Assembly: GCA_001692895.1 (NCBI GenBank)
Contig: KV748176.1
Span: forward strand, 558,001-622,000
Direction of reading: 5' to 3'
Source of the DNA: Cenococcum geophilum 1.58
Lineage: Eukaryota > Ascomycota > Dothideomycetes > Gloniales > Gloniaceae
DNA: 64,000 bases
In this document: positions 1 through 9,054 of the stretch, piece by piece
How positions within the stretch are numbered: the first letter of the stretch is position 1
How the letters are laid out: every line of letters starts with the position of its first letter
The notes under the pieces: model-generated
Database searches by the model: none
What the model saw: only the letters and a program-made list of their open reading frames with translations
Told to the model about the DNA's origin: nothing
Program-made: the position numbers and the translations under genes

Positions 1-140
1 TAATCTTAATAGATTTGCTAATATAGAAGATTATACTAACTAGGTTGGGGAGGGGTTGGATAGGGTTATTAATCTAACAATTAACCTTTTAATAATTGAT
101 ATAATTAACCTTATAGGAATTGGAGTAGGTAACTAATCTA

Positions 141-176
141 CAAACTCCTATAAACTCCTACAAACTCCTAGGCTAA
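141..176 (-). repeat. 11-bp motif cluster, copy 1 (reverse orientation)
   Basis: Three tandem 11-mers of the type CAAACTCCTAT followed by AGGCTAATTAA. On the minus strand this reads AATTAGCCTAGGAG followed by TTTGTAGGAG repeats. Further reverse-orientation copies lie at 1781-1800, 1811-1855 and 1871-1910. Confidence 0.7.
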
Positions 177-204
177 TTAAATGCCTATATTTCTGTTTAA
201 CTAC

Positions 205-281
205 GAACTTTTACATAAACTTTTACACAAACTTTTACATAAACTTTTATACGAACTTTATACGAACTTTTACACATAAGG
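205..281. repeat. 12-bp minisatellite (AAACTTTTACAT)
   Basis: Six consecutive imperfect copies of a roughly 12-bp unit, AAACTTTTACAT, with variants such as ACACAA and ATACGA at the junctions and one shortened copy. No coding role is visible. Confidence 0.8.
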
Positions 282-343
282 CAACTGTATTTAACTACTA
301 TCTACCTATACTACCTATTGGGCAACTCCGGGGCTTCTATAAC

Positions 344-526
344 GCCTTATAGTTGGGCCTATACTAAACAATACTATTATTTAGGATTACCCCTCGGATT
401 AACATAGCCGGATTAAAGCTTGCCTGCGAAGAATGCCTTATAGTTTAGCCCGCACCGGACAGTATCGTCGTCTAGGTTTTACCCCTTAGATTAACGCTAT
501 TAGATTAAAGCTTACCTATGAAGAAT
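344..526. repeat. 91-bp tandem duplication diverged by transitions
   Basis: Two adjacent copies, 344-434 and 435-526. Both begin GCCTTATAGTT and end near GCGAAGAAT or TATGAAGAAT. Most differences are C/T or A/G, as expected if each copy was independently mutated by RIP. The second copy is about 1 bp longer. Confidence 0.7.
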
Positions 527-559
527 ATACTATAAAAGCCGCTACTTTAGCGCACCGGA

Positions 560-763
560 GTGCTAGAAAGCAACGCTAACCTCTTTCCCCCCTCTCCCCC
601 TTATACTGTAATGCCACTGCCGCTAGGACCTAGTAGTGGACCACTAGACGGCTTATACGCCGCTAAAGACCTTAGCCTAGGAGGTAGGGGTGAGGGATCC
701 TTAGGGTCCTTACGCCTACGCTTTAAAAGGCTATACCTGCCGGAACGGGCTACTACTCAATAA
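560..763 (+). CDS. Short open frame in a GC-richer patch, probably not a gene
   Basis: A 67-codon ATG-to-stop frame rich in Leu, Pro, Gly and Ser. It lies in one of the few patches with little TA enrichment, which by itself keeps frames open. No domain, signal peptide or homologue is recognised and no promoter or intron signal supports it. I list it only because it is the longest open frame in the first 3 kb. Confidence 0.1.
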   Translation: MLESNANLFPPSPPYTVMPLPLGPSSGPLDGLYAAKDLSLGGRGEGSLGSLRLRFKRLYLPERATTQ

Positions 764-841
764 TAAGCGCAGGTATCCCTAGGCCTACTTACCTGCTATA
801 TACCCTTTTTAGAGTATACCTAACACTCCTTACTTAAGGCT

Positions 842-872
842 TAGTAGGTAGTGCATCACTTACTACCTACTA
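842..872. repeat. Perfect inverted repeat (11-bp arms)
   Basis: Arms TAGTAGGTAGT (842-852) and ACTACCTACTA (862-872) are exact reverse complements separated by 9 bp. A small hairpin of unknown role. Confidence 0.6.
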
Positions 873-1089
873 ACTTTACCCCTAACTCTGTCTCTATTAT
901 CCGGCTAATATAGCCCTAGTCTCTCTGCTTATTCGGCCCTATAACCGCCAACCCTACTACTAACTACGACTACTATTTACCTTAGGCGGTAAGGGCGTAT
1001 ATAGTAGTCGCCTTACTATAGGGGGCCCAATCCCACAGTAGGCGGACGGGGTTAGTGCGCTAGGCAAGGGCAAACCCGATAGCAGTAAG

Positions 1090-1440
1090 GGCTAGTAGTA
1101 AGAGGGCCGGTAATAGGGGAAGGGTTAGGGTAGGAGTAAGGGCTAGGGTAGGAGTAGGAGCAGAAGCAGGAGCTAGGGCTAGGGCTAGTAATAGTAATAG
1201 TAGTAGTGGTTTATAAATATATGTAAGCTAAATATATACTACGCAGTTATTAATACTTACGGCTCCTCTCCTAACTCCCTACCGCTAAACCATTCATCCT
1301 TATTATCATCGTCGTCGTCGTTATTAGCGGCGGCGGCGGCCGGCGGTGGCGGCGGCGGCGGCACTAGCGGCGGTGCTACTGTTACTGTTGCTGTTACTAC
1401 TACTACTACTATTAAAAGGGGAGGGCGGCGGCAAGGGCGA
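1090..1440. repeat. Compound purine and GC-rich triplet repeats
   Basis: From 1090 to 1210 there are degenerate GGGCTA / GGAGTA / AGTAGT repeats. From 1308 to 1430 there are stretches of TCG, GGC, GCT and ACT triplets, including a GGC-rich core near 1325-1370. This is one of the most GC-rich segments in the window and seems to have escaped the AT drift around it. Confidence 0.7.
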
Positions 1441-1780
1441 GGGCGCCTATTAAAACCAGTTAGTTATATCTTATAGTTAATAGTTAAAGTTCTAATACTA
1501 ACCATATCTTAACCTAAATTCTACTAGACTAAAGCTAGCGATAATAAAGAAGGGCCGCAGCCCGTAGTATTCTCTCTATATTAAGAAGGACGTTAGGGGG
1601 GTACGTACGCACCTAGAGAGTAGGAGGAGACATTTTAAATGCTTTTTATTAAAAGCTTTAATTAAAGACGGTTAATAGGTATAAGTATAAAGAATAATTT
1701 TAAAGTAGTTAAAGATATTATTAAACAAAATTATAATTATAATTTATATTTACTTTAATATTCTTAATTTTCGGAACTAT

Positions 1781-1910
1781 TATAAACTCCTAGGCCAATT
1801 AAAATAACGTACTATCTCCTATGAACTCCTATAAACTCCTACAAACTCCTAAACTAATAAAAATAATATACCATCTTCTATAAACTTCTATAAACTCCTA
1901 GGCTAATTAA
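1781..1910 (-). repeat. 11-bp motif clusters, copies 2-4 (reverse orientation)
   Basis: Three neighbouring clusters (1781-1800, 1811-1855, 1871-1910) of TATAAACTCCT-type 11-mers. Two of them end in AGGCCAATT or AGGCTAATT. They match copy 1 in orientation and the copies at 7531-8184 in the opposite orientation. Confidence 0.7.
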
Positions 1911-1939
1911 ATATATTCTATCTATTAATACAAAAGTTC

Positions 1940-2868
1940 TTTAGACCCTTTAGAGTTGCTTACCTTATACGCCCTCTCTTTAAAATAGGTATAAAGGTTA
2001 ATATTTTATTAGCATTTAAATCTTTCTCTGCTAATAGCAACCGACGTATTAATAGGGTAGTAGGCTTTGTACTTTCACGCCTTTGCCTTTATCTTTTTTA
2101 ACTAGGAGTAGCGCTTTTCTACATATCTAATACATTAATAACTGGCCACTAGATATTCAACTAGCTGCTATTAAGGCTATAACTAGCGACGTTTACTCCT
2201 AAAGTGTAAGCTTATTTAAGCTATCTTATAGCACACTAAATACCTTCTAGTACACCATTAGGTGGGATAGGTAAGATTAGTAATAGCAATACTAGCGTAC
2301 TAATAACTCCGTTAACCCATTCTTCTAATTATAAGGTTAACGGCGGTGTACTAACTCTCGCTATATCTAACGACGTACGCTTATTTACTCTGGCCGTCTT
2401 AATTATATATAACTATACAGCCCTTAACACCTCTTGTCTCGCAACCTATGTAGTAAGAGTGTCGTCCCTTTTCCAAATAGTTGCGGCGTAATTAGATGTA
2501 CTAGTACGAGATTCCTAACTATACTAGCCTTGTAGCTCCTATAGCTGCTATTATTACTTTCTTACATATCTTATATCCTTTATCTTAGTATATAAAGTAT
2601 AATCATACTCTTAAATATATACAGTATATACCTAGACCACATTAGTAACGCAACGAGCTTTATTATTAGCATTGGTAGTATACTATTTATTAGGTTTAAA
2701 GGTTAAAGTCTTTATAAGGAGTGCTCTTTAGAAGTATACCACTACTTCCTAAACGGACCGACGACCATCTATAAAGACAATCGTCTTTAGTATTTACTCT
2801 AGGACTACGGTATTTAAATCTATATACGCGTCTAATAGGAAGTATAGTATATCCCATAAATCTACCTT
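1940..2868 (-). pseudogene. Decayed reading frame, possibly helicase-like, unidentified
   Basis: Reading leftwards from about 2868, one frame continues for roughly 300 codons, broken mainly by TAA/TAG at positions expected to be Gln or Trp. An early segment reads KTIVFIDGRRSV, which loosely recalls the start of a RecQ-type helicase C-terminal domain. The conserved motifs that should follow, such as an arginine-finger region, are not visible. Coding origin is an inference from frame continuity. It could also be part of an unrecognised transposon. Confidence 0.3.
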
Positions 2869-2871
2869 GCC

Positions 2872-2990
2872 TTTTTTTTTTCTTTTTTTTTTTATCCGTT
2901 GTATTATACTACGTACAATACTGCGCATGCAGCCTTTTGGCTATGGCGCTATAGTTCTATATACATAAATCCTTTTCTTAGGCAGCTTAA
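2872..2990 (-). mobile_element. 3' end of SINE-like repeat (truncated copy)
   Basis: A T-rich run (poly(A) on the minus strand) followed by about 95 bp nearly identical to 21241-21340. The shared segment includes GTATTATACTACGTACAATA and CTGCGCATGCAGCC. Similarity stops after GGCAGCTTAA, at the edge of the TC-rich island. No target duplication was found, so this copy is 5'-truncated or was cut by the event that created the island boundary. Confidence 0.75.
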
Positions 2991-3499
2991 TATATTCCTT
3001 ATTTTTTTATATCCCTTAAATCTTTAATCTAATTTCTATATTACTCTTTATAAATTATTCCTTTATTCATTATCCTCTATATATTATTCCAATATATTTT
3101 TCTTCCATTCTCTACATTAATTATTTCTCTATCTATAATTTCAATCTTATTAATCATTCATAATCTTTCCCATTATCTCCTCTATCATCTATATCATCTC
3201 TTTATTTATTTATATATTTCATTATCCCCTTCTCTTTCTAATTTATAATATAATACATTATCTATTTATAATTTATACTATCCCTACGCTTTCCTTAAAC
3301 CATCATAATTATAATCTATCTATAATCACCACTTATATATTATATTTCTTTCTCATATATATACATTAACCCTTTTCCAAATAATCTTATCTAATATATT
3401 TAAAATATTCCCAAATTCCTTTCTCTTTATAATAATCATAAATCTCCTATTTCTCTTTTATAATATCAAATTCATCCTTATATATTCCTATTATATCTT

Positions 3500-4075
3500 A
3501 TATTATAATGGAATATTTTTTCTTTACTGTGTTTATATTTTTTCTGTACTTTTTGGTTGCCTGATGTTCATCATAACTTATATTTATTTTATTAGGGTAT
3601 AGGCCTTCCTTGTAATCTACTCTCTTAACTTCTTTATCTCTTTCTATATTTAGTTCGATATCTTCTCGTTTTTCACTTCTCAAATAATGTTATCTCTTCT
3701 TCTGTTAAAAAAAATATCCGTTATTATTCTATATGATATAGTTTGTATTTTCGTATTACTCCTTTGTTGCAATCGTTTTTCCATCTCTCTCCTTCTTTCT
3801 TCTTCTCCTTTTCATTCCAGTTCTTCCTGTTCACTTTCTACCTTCCCTTCTTAGAGTTTATTCCTCCATTTACTAATCTGGTTTTTTATATGGCGTCTTT
3901 CTGCGTTTTCTTCCTGGAGGGGAAGAATATTCGGAGGGATGGGGGAAGTAAAGGTGGTAGAGTTGTGGTAGTGTTCCTTTTTATTTATGACTATGTTTTT
4001 TCATTCTTTTTTCGTGTTATTCTTTCCCTCGATCCAGGATTTCTGTTTGCTTTTCTTTCTCATTTTTTAATATGA
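3500..4075. repeat. Left copy of diverged direct duplication
   Basis: Matches 5220-5760 in the same order and orientation, offset by about 1.66 kb. Shared blocks include ATATTTTTTCTGT then TTTTGGTTGC (about 3527 and 5246), GGCCTTCCTTGTA versus GGCCTCCTTGTAGA, and TTCTTCCTGGAGGG followed by GGAGGGATGGG (3909 and 5572). There are many substitutions and indels between the copies. Confidence 0.65.
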
Positions 4076-5035
4076 AGATTTTATTTCTTATTTTTATTTC
4101 TTATTTTTTTTTTATTTTATATCAAGTTTTTCCCATTTAATATCATCTTTTTTGTTTTTTTATTAGGAACTATGTTTTTCCTTGTTTTATATGGTCTTTT
4201 TATTTATTTACCCCTTTTGATTAAATCATATTTTCTTGCTTGTTTTTTTTTGGTCATTCCCTATTTATTTATTTGATTTTCTTTTATTTTATATCGACTA
4301 TTCCTCTTCTTCGTGATCTGATTTTTTCCATTTTCCTCTTTTAGCGTAGTTCTCCTTTCTCTATAATTTTAACGTCCATGTCTATTATCTCTAGTCTAGT
4401 TTCCTTTTTTTGTGAGTCTGAAGTCTCGATCTGAAATCCGTATCTCTTGCTTCTTTTTTCTGATTTATTGGAGTTCGGTTTTTCTCTATATTAATACCTG
4501 GTCGATGATCCATCATTTTATGGAGCTTCAGAGAGGAGGATGCGTCACTATCGATGGTTTTTATAACCGGTATATCCTCTGTCTACGAGATGATCCCGAC
4601 ATCTATACACGGTACGTGTAGATAGATTTTTGGTGACGACAGGATGAACGAATTATTCGCCGTCCGGGAACGTTCGTATGGTGGGGGAAGAAACGTAATT
4701 AACATTCTTTTTGTGAAAACGATATCATCTCTGGCTCTGTATATAATCTCGATTTGATCATGTATTATGATCGCATCTTCTGAGATACCTTTCTTATTTT
4801 AATTATCCTCAGATCTTCCTCCATTGAGGATGATCCGAGAATCCAATTTTCTGTCATCTCTCGTTTTCCTGTCTTATTTAACGTTTTCCTGTCCCTGTCC
4901 CCAGTCCTAAAGAATGTCAAAAAGAATGATAAAAGAGAGTAAGGGATCATCAACATCATAGAATCATAAAAATGATCCTTTGATATTTGAGGATTAAATC
5001 CCCAAATATTTGATGATCCTGTATCGATGATCATA

Positions 5036-5060
5036 NNNNNNNNNNNNNNNNNNNNNNNNN
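5036..5060. other. Assembly gap (25 N)
   Basis: Twenty-five consecutive N. The sequences on both sides are GATC-rich (TCGATGATCATA before, GATCTTCGGGG after). Any frame drawn across this point is an artefact. Confidence 0.99.
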
Positions 5061-5219
5061 GATCTTCGGGGATATTCTATATTTTACGGTTCCGGATTAT
5101 CCAGATTTTTTTTGGAGGATATCTTTATTCACTACTTCTAAGATGTAAGATGAAAAAGAGGGGGAAGAGGAAGAGGACCGGGCAAATCCTGTCCTCTTTT
5201 TTCTCCTGTAGGAGTCAGA

Positions 5220-5760
5220 AGAGGATTTTTTCTTTTGTTTTTGGATATTTTTTTCTGTTATTTTGGTTGCTGATGATGTCTATCATACGTGTTATATGGG
5301 AGAGAGAAGGGAAAGAGGCCTCCTTGTAGATACGCTCCGAAAATTCTTCGGATTTTGGTCCGGATCATCCCCGATCTTCCTCTTCTCCGTTCTTCTTTTC
5401 AACCTGCTGCGATCATCTATGATATGTGTTTTATAGGATTATTTCCTTTTTTGGGGAAACGTTTTCTTCTTCTTCTTCTTCTCCGTTTTCTCAGGATCTT
5501 CCTGATCATCTTCTTCATTCTCGAGAGGCATTTCCTCCATCGAAGATGGGTTTTTATGAATGCGTCTCTCTGATTTCTTCCTGGAGGGAAAAAGAAGCAG
5601 GAGGGATGGGAGGAGTAATAGTGGTGGTGACTGGAGATGGGGAAGAGAAGATCATCCCCAAGATGAAGATGATCTTCATTCTTTTTCGTCGATATCTTTC
5701 CTTTCGATCAGGATTAATTGTTTGCTTTTTCCTGGTTGGAGATCTATGGAAGAGATATGC
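5220..5760. repeat. Right copy of diverged direct duplication
   Basis: Counterpart of 3500-4075. It is richer in GATC/GATGATC than the left copy and holds a short TTC run near 5465-5482. The assembly gap lies between the two copies, so the copy number and spacing in the true genome are uncertain. Confidence 0.65.
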
Positions 5761-6411
5761 TTTATTTCACTTAATTGATAAACGTAGTTTTGACGTTCAT
5801 TTTTTTTCGGTCAAGATCGCAGGAATATCGATCTTGATTTCCTTTTTTTTTATTAAAGGAATGCTGATTGTCTTCTGCATATTACGTCTTTAAAGGGATC
5901 AATTTATATTCTCTAGGACCGTTTTTGAACGAAAATGCGAAAATTTTCTCTTGGTTTTTGAATCTTTGATACCCAAAAGGTTTAATATCCGGGTACCTCC
6001 CAAGGATGTGGGATGGCAAGAATCACTAGTTTTTACTATCTTTATACCCTTTCTCCTTACTAATCCTACTAGAAGATTTCTGGGGAGATTAGGCTAAAAG
6101 GTAGTAGAAAGACTAGCCCCTATTGGTATTCGTAGTAGTAGTCGTAGTTTTGGTGTTCCTATCCGTGCCTCGCTTATAAGCTAGGACCACCCCTAAGAAG
6201 AATTTTCTGCTAGGGGAAAGGGGGTAAAATGACAAATAAATCCACCTCTAGCTCGCTAGGCAGTGAGAATTAGGTCTTGAAAGTTAGGAAATCGATTGTT
6301 TTTGATGGTAAGATGGGTATGCGTAAGTTTTGAAGTGCGGCGCCACCTTTTGGTAAGGTTGCATGTGTGGTGAAGCTTTTTACCTTGCCTTTACTAAGCG
6401 GTAGTACGCAG

Positions 6412-7170
6412 ATTAAGACATTGGGGCGATTTATAGAAGTCCTAATAACCTTAGTCTGGTATATACGGTCACCTATAGAGCGAAAACCGGCGTTGCTAAG
6501 AACTAGTTATTCTGCCTCCTTATTAAGTGTAGCAAAATAACCAAACTAAACTACATCCTAACAAAGTATTGTCTATAGCTCGCCTAATATTATAAACGTC
6601 AGTCGGAACGATTTCTATTACTTTACTAGATAACAGTTATTAATTATAATAAGACTAACCCTAGCCTACAGTTCCGCGCTCTTTAACGTATTTTAGAAAG
6701 ACTTTAACGAGGCCTACTTAGGACTAAGAAGCACGTATATATATACACCGTCCTTTACTTTTTTAATTAGGGCCCTATCTAGGCTCCTACTCTTAGCAGT
6801 AATAAGGTACGGATTAGAGCTATTAAGCTTCTAGATATTATCTAACTATTCTTCGCTAAGCTTGCTTAGTAGGACTAACTAAATAGTAATCTTGCCTATT
6901 AAGATTGAAAAAGTATAAAAAAATAAGACTCTTTCTAAAACCTATGCGTGCAATAAGAAGTGTATTACTAAAACCAAAGATTAGACGTCTTAGGATGCGT
7001 ATCTATTTAAAATAAGGTATTTAAGGGCGGCCTCCTAGGTTTATATACTAGAGTATTCGTTTAAAATATGCTTTTAGAACGGCCATTTATAATAGAACAT
7101 TTTCCTTACGCCGAGCTTCCTTAATAATAGATAGCAATTCTTCTAGGTCTATTAAACTGATTGCTACAAT
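6412..7170 (+). pseudogene. Decayed reading frame, unidentified
   Basis: One + frame can be followed for most of this stretch, best from about 6750 to 7170, with stops that are mostly TAA/TAG. A visible segment reads KTYACNKKCITKTKD near 6940-6985. No family is recognised. It may be a RIP-eroded gene or transposon fragment, or it may be chance. Confidence 0.2.
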
Positions 7171-7337
7171 ACGACCTAGTTATAGTGTGATGGGGTAAAA
7201 TGTCTCACGCCTAGTACCTTGGCATTCTCCTGTATTTATAGAGGCTTCGGCTTCCCTCCTTCTTGGACACCACAACCTACCGAGAATACATTCTTTCCTT
7301 TCTTCTTACTGACTGCTTTCCTACTGATTGATTACGA

Positions 7338-7390
7338 CTGACGACCGACCGACCGACCGACCGACCGACCGACCGACCGACAGACAGACG
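7338..7390. repeat. Tetranucleotide microsatellite (CGAC)n
   Basis: About ten uninterrupted CGAC/GACC repeats, passing into GACAGACAGACGG at the right edge. It is GC-rich compared with its surroundings. Confidence 0.95.
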
Positions 7391-7530
7391 GCACTGTGAC
7401 TTTCCTATCTGAGAGTGGTCGTACCCTCCCACAATAGTATTAGGCGTAGACAAACCTCTACCCCACCCGCCCCCGTCTTCCGCCGACCCTTATATCATTT
7501 CTTTCTATAATTGCGATTTTGTTTAGGCAT

Positions 7531-7588
7531 CTAATTGGCCTAGAAGTTTACAGGAGTTTGCAGGAGTTTGTAGGAGTTTATAGGAGTT
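7531..7588 (+). repeat. 11-bp motif cluster, copy 5 (forward)
   Basis: CTAATTGGCCTAGAAG followed by tandem TTTACAGGAG, TTTGCAGGAG, TTTGTAGGAG and TTTATAGGAG units. It is in the opposite orientation to the copies at 141-1910. Confidence 0.75.
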
Positions 7589-7682
7589 AAAAAGAATATA
7601 AATTAGCTGTTCTTTAATCGGTAACAGGTATATATAGAGGAGTAACGCTAGTAACGCGCCCTAGGGTTCTATATATAAGCGA

Positions 7683-7739
7683 TCTAACTGGCCTAGGAGT
7701 TCGCAGAAGTTTATAGAAGTTTATAGGAGGTTATAGGAC
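7683..7739 (+). repeat. 11-bp motif cluster, copy 6 (forward)
   Basis: TCTAACTGGCCTAGGAG followed by TTCGCAGAAG, TTTATAGAAG and TTTATAGGAG units. Same family and orientation as 7531-7588. Confidence 0.75.
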
Positions 7740-8110
7740 TTAGCTAGGGACAAAAATAGACGTAATATGGTTATGGTGTGGATGGTAGTAGGAGGAACGG
7801 TTTATAGGTATTGCGAAGATTCCTTTTAAAAACGCGGTCAAGGTTTTGCACAATATATCTCGTGCCTTTAACTGCGTTATAATTAGCCTTTATATATATA
7901 GAATTAAAGATTATTACCTTAAGATTAAAATGCATCGAATAAAGCATTAATAACTATTGGTGGGGCCTTAGTAGAGCCAGTTAAAGTTAAAATACGCGAT
8001 CTAAAACATTTATTTCTTACCAAAGCGACTCCTATAAGCTCTTAGACGCTTTATAGAAGATTTTATTGGATAATAGGGGTGCGTAAAGGGCTGAAATTAG
8101 TGCGTTGTTC

Positions 8111-8184
8111 TAATTGGTCTAGGAGTTAGCAGGAGTTAGTAGGAGTTAGGGCGCTATTCTAATTAGCTTAGGAGTTTGCAGGCG
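8111..8184 (+). repeat. 11-bp motif clusters, copies 7-8 (forward)
   Basis: Two adjoining clusters. 8111-8149 is TAATTGGTCTAGGAG with TTAGCAGGAG and TTAGTAGGAG units. 8161-8184 is AATTAGCTTAGGAG with TTTGCAGGCG. Both keep the leader AATTGGYCTAGGAG. Confidence 0.7.
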
Positions 8185-8260
8185 TTTTAGAGGGTCTATA
8201 TATTATCCTATATTACGGAACAAATCTTTTACAGAGCGTCTAATTTATAAAATAATATAC

Positions 8261-8556
8261 GCAGAGCTTCGCGTAGAGCCTTGTGCAGAGCCTCTATATA
8301 TAGAGCTTTGTGTAGAGCTTCATAGAGCTTTATATAGAGCTTTGTATAGAACTTTATATAAAGCTTTATACAGAGCTTTATATAGAGCTTTATACAGAGC
8401 CTCTATACGTAGAGCTTTATATAGAGCTTTATATAAAGCCTTATGCAGAGCCTCTATATATAAAGCTTTATATAGAGCCTCGTATAAAGCTTCGTATAGA
8501 GCTTTATATAGAGCTTTATATAGAGATTCGTATAGAGCTTCGTGCAGAGCTTGCGC
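8261..8556. repeat. 12-bp minisatellite (TATAGAGCTTTA)
   Basis: About 25 imperfect copies of a 12-bp unit such as TATAGAGCTTTA / TATAAAGCTTCG / TGCAGAGCCTC. Because the period is divisible by three, long open frames appear on both strands (Leu-Tyr-Lys-Ala-like repeats on one, Leu-Tyr-Arg-Ala on the other). These frames are a by-product of the repeat, not evidence of a gene. Confidence 0.9.
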
Positions 8557-8683
8557 GTACATAGGTAGTCTATATATTTATAGCAAATTGCTACAAATTG
8601 CCCACAAATTGCCAAAATTGCAACTTACGCAGGTTTTATAGACCCCGATTTTCGCTTATAATAATGGGGCCAAAATTTTTTTT

Positions 8684-8718
8684 CCTAATAGAGGGGTTTC
8701 GATGAACTGACGGAAGGT
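8684..8718 (+). repeat. Left terminal inverted repeat
   Basis: GAGGGGTTTCGATGAACTGA followed by CGGAAGGT, preceded by TAATA. A partial subterminal copy (AATAGGGGTTTCGAT) follows at about 8790-8805. Confidence 0.8.
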
Positions 8719-9054
8719 ATCTAACGGAAGGTAACGCTAAGTTTTAGTGCTTATATATACGTTAAGCGCGACCTTTTGTCAAATTAGTTAAATAGGGGTT
8801 TCGATAGAAGCGAATTAAGGGCTTTGCCCTTATTAACCACCTCACCACTATATTAATATCCTTAGTATAAACAAGCTTAAACGTTGTATATTTTTTGCTG
8901 CTGCCTTATAGCTACTACAAATAAACAATAACAACGCTATAGCTACCGCGCTAGCTGCCTTATTTACTAACACTGAACTAGTATAGCCGTAGAAGCCTTT
9001 TAAGAGATTTAGCCCTATTTAGAAGCTTATTAATATATAGCTACCTAAGAACGA

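Larger units (their letters stand above)
1..2870. other. Relict repeat-rich DNA without an intact gene
   Basis: TA-rich sequence with many TAA/TAG in all frames. It holds short tandem repeats, an 11-bp motif family, GC-rich triplet repeats and one decayed minus-strand reading frame, listed separately. No conserved domain could be placed with confidence between about 880 and 1090 or between 1440 and 1780. Confidence 0.6.
2991..5950. other. Pyrimidine/GATC-rich island with weak RIP signature
   Basis: Composition changes abruptly. The + strand is strongly T/C-rich, CA and GATC are common (ATCAT, GATGATC), and the TA-dominated pattern of the flanks is absent. Open frames of 60-155 codons occur but encode Phe/Ser/Leu-rich low-complexity products typical of T-rich DNA, and none carries a recognisable domain. 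The island contains an assembly gap and a diverged direct duplication. It may be unique host DNA, an untranslated or intergenic segment spared by RIP, or a misjoined contig. Confidence 0.6.
5950..8260. other. Relict DNA between the island and the minisatellite
   Basis: AT enrichment and TAA/TAG density rise again after about 6400. The segment holds a possible decayed + frame (6412-7170), a CGAC microsatellite and four 11-bp motif clusters. From 5950 to 6400 I see only unassigned sequence with moderate GC. Confidence 0.5.

Noticed and set aside
3743..4075. 110-codon hydrophobic frame, possible membrane protein
   Set aside because: Phe/Leu/Ser-rich translation is what T-rich DNA gives by chance. 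The duplicated copy at 5400-5760 does not keep the frame.
5027..5329. 100-codon frame crossing the N gap
   Set aside because: It includes unknown bases and low-complexity T-rich translation; not a supportable gene.
5426..5893. 155-codon frame rich in Phe, Ser and Leu
   Set aside because: It lies in pyrimidine-rich DNA where one strand has few stops, overlaps other open frames and shows no domain or intron signal.
8320..8641. Open frames of 80 and 99 codons on opposite strands
   Set aside because: Both are products of the 12-bp minisatellite.
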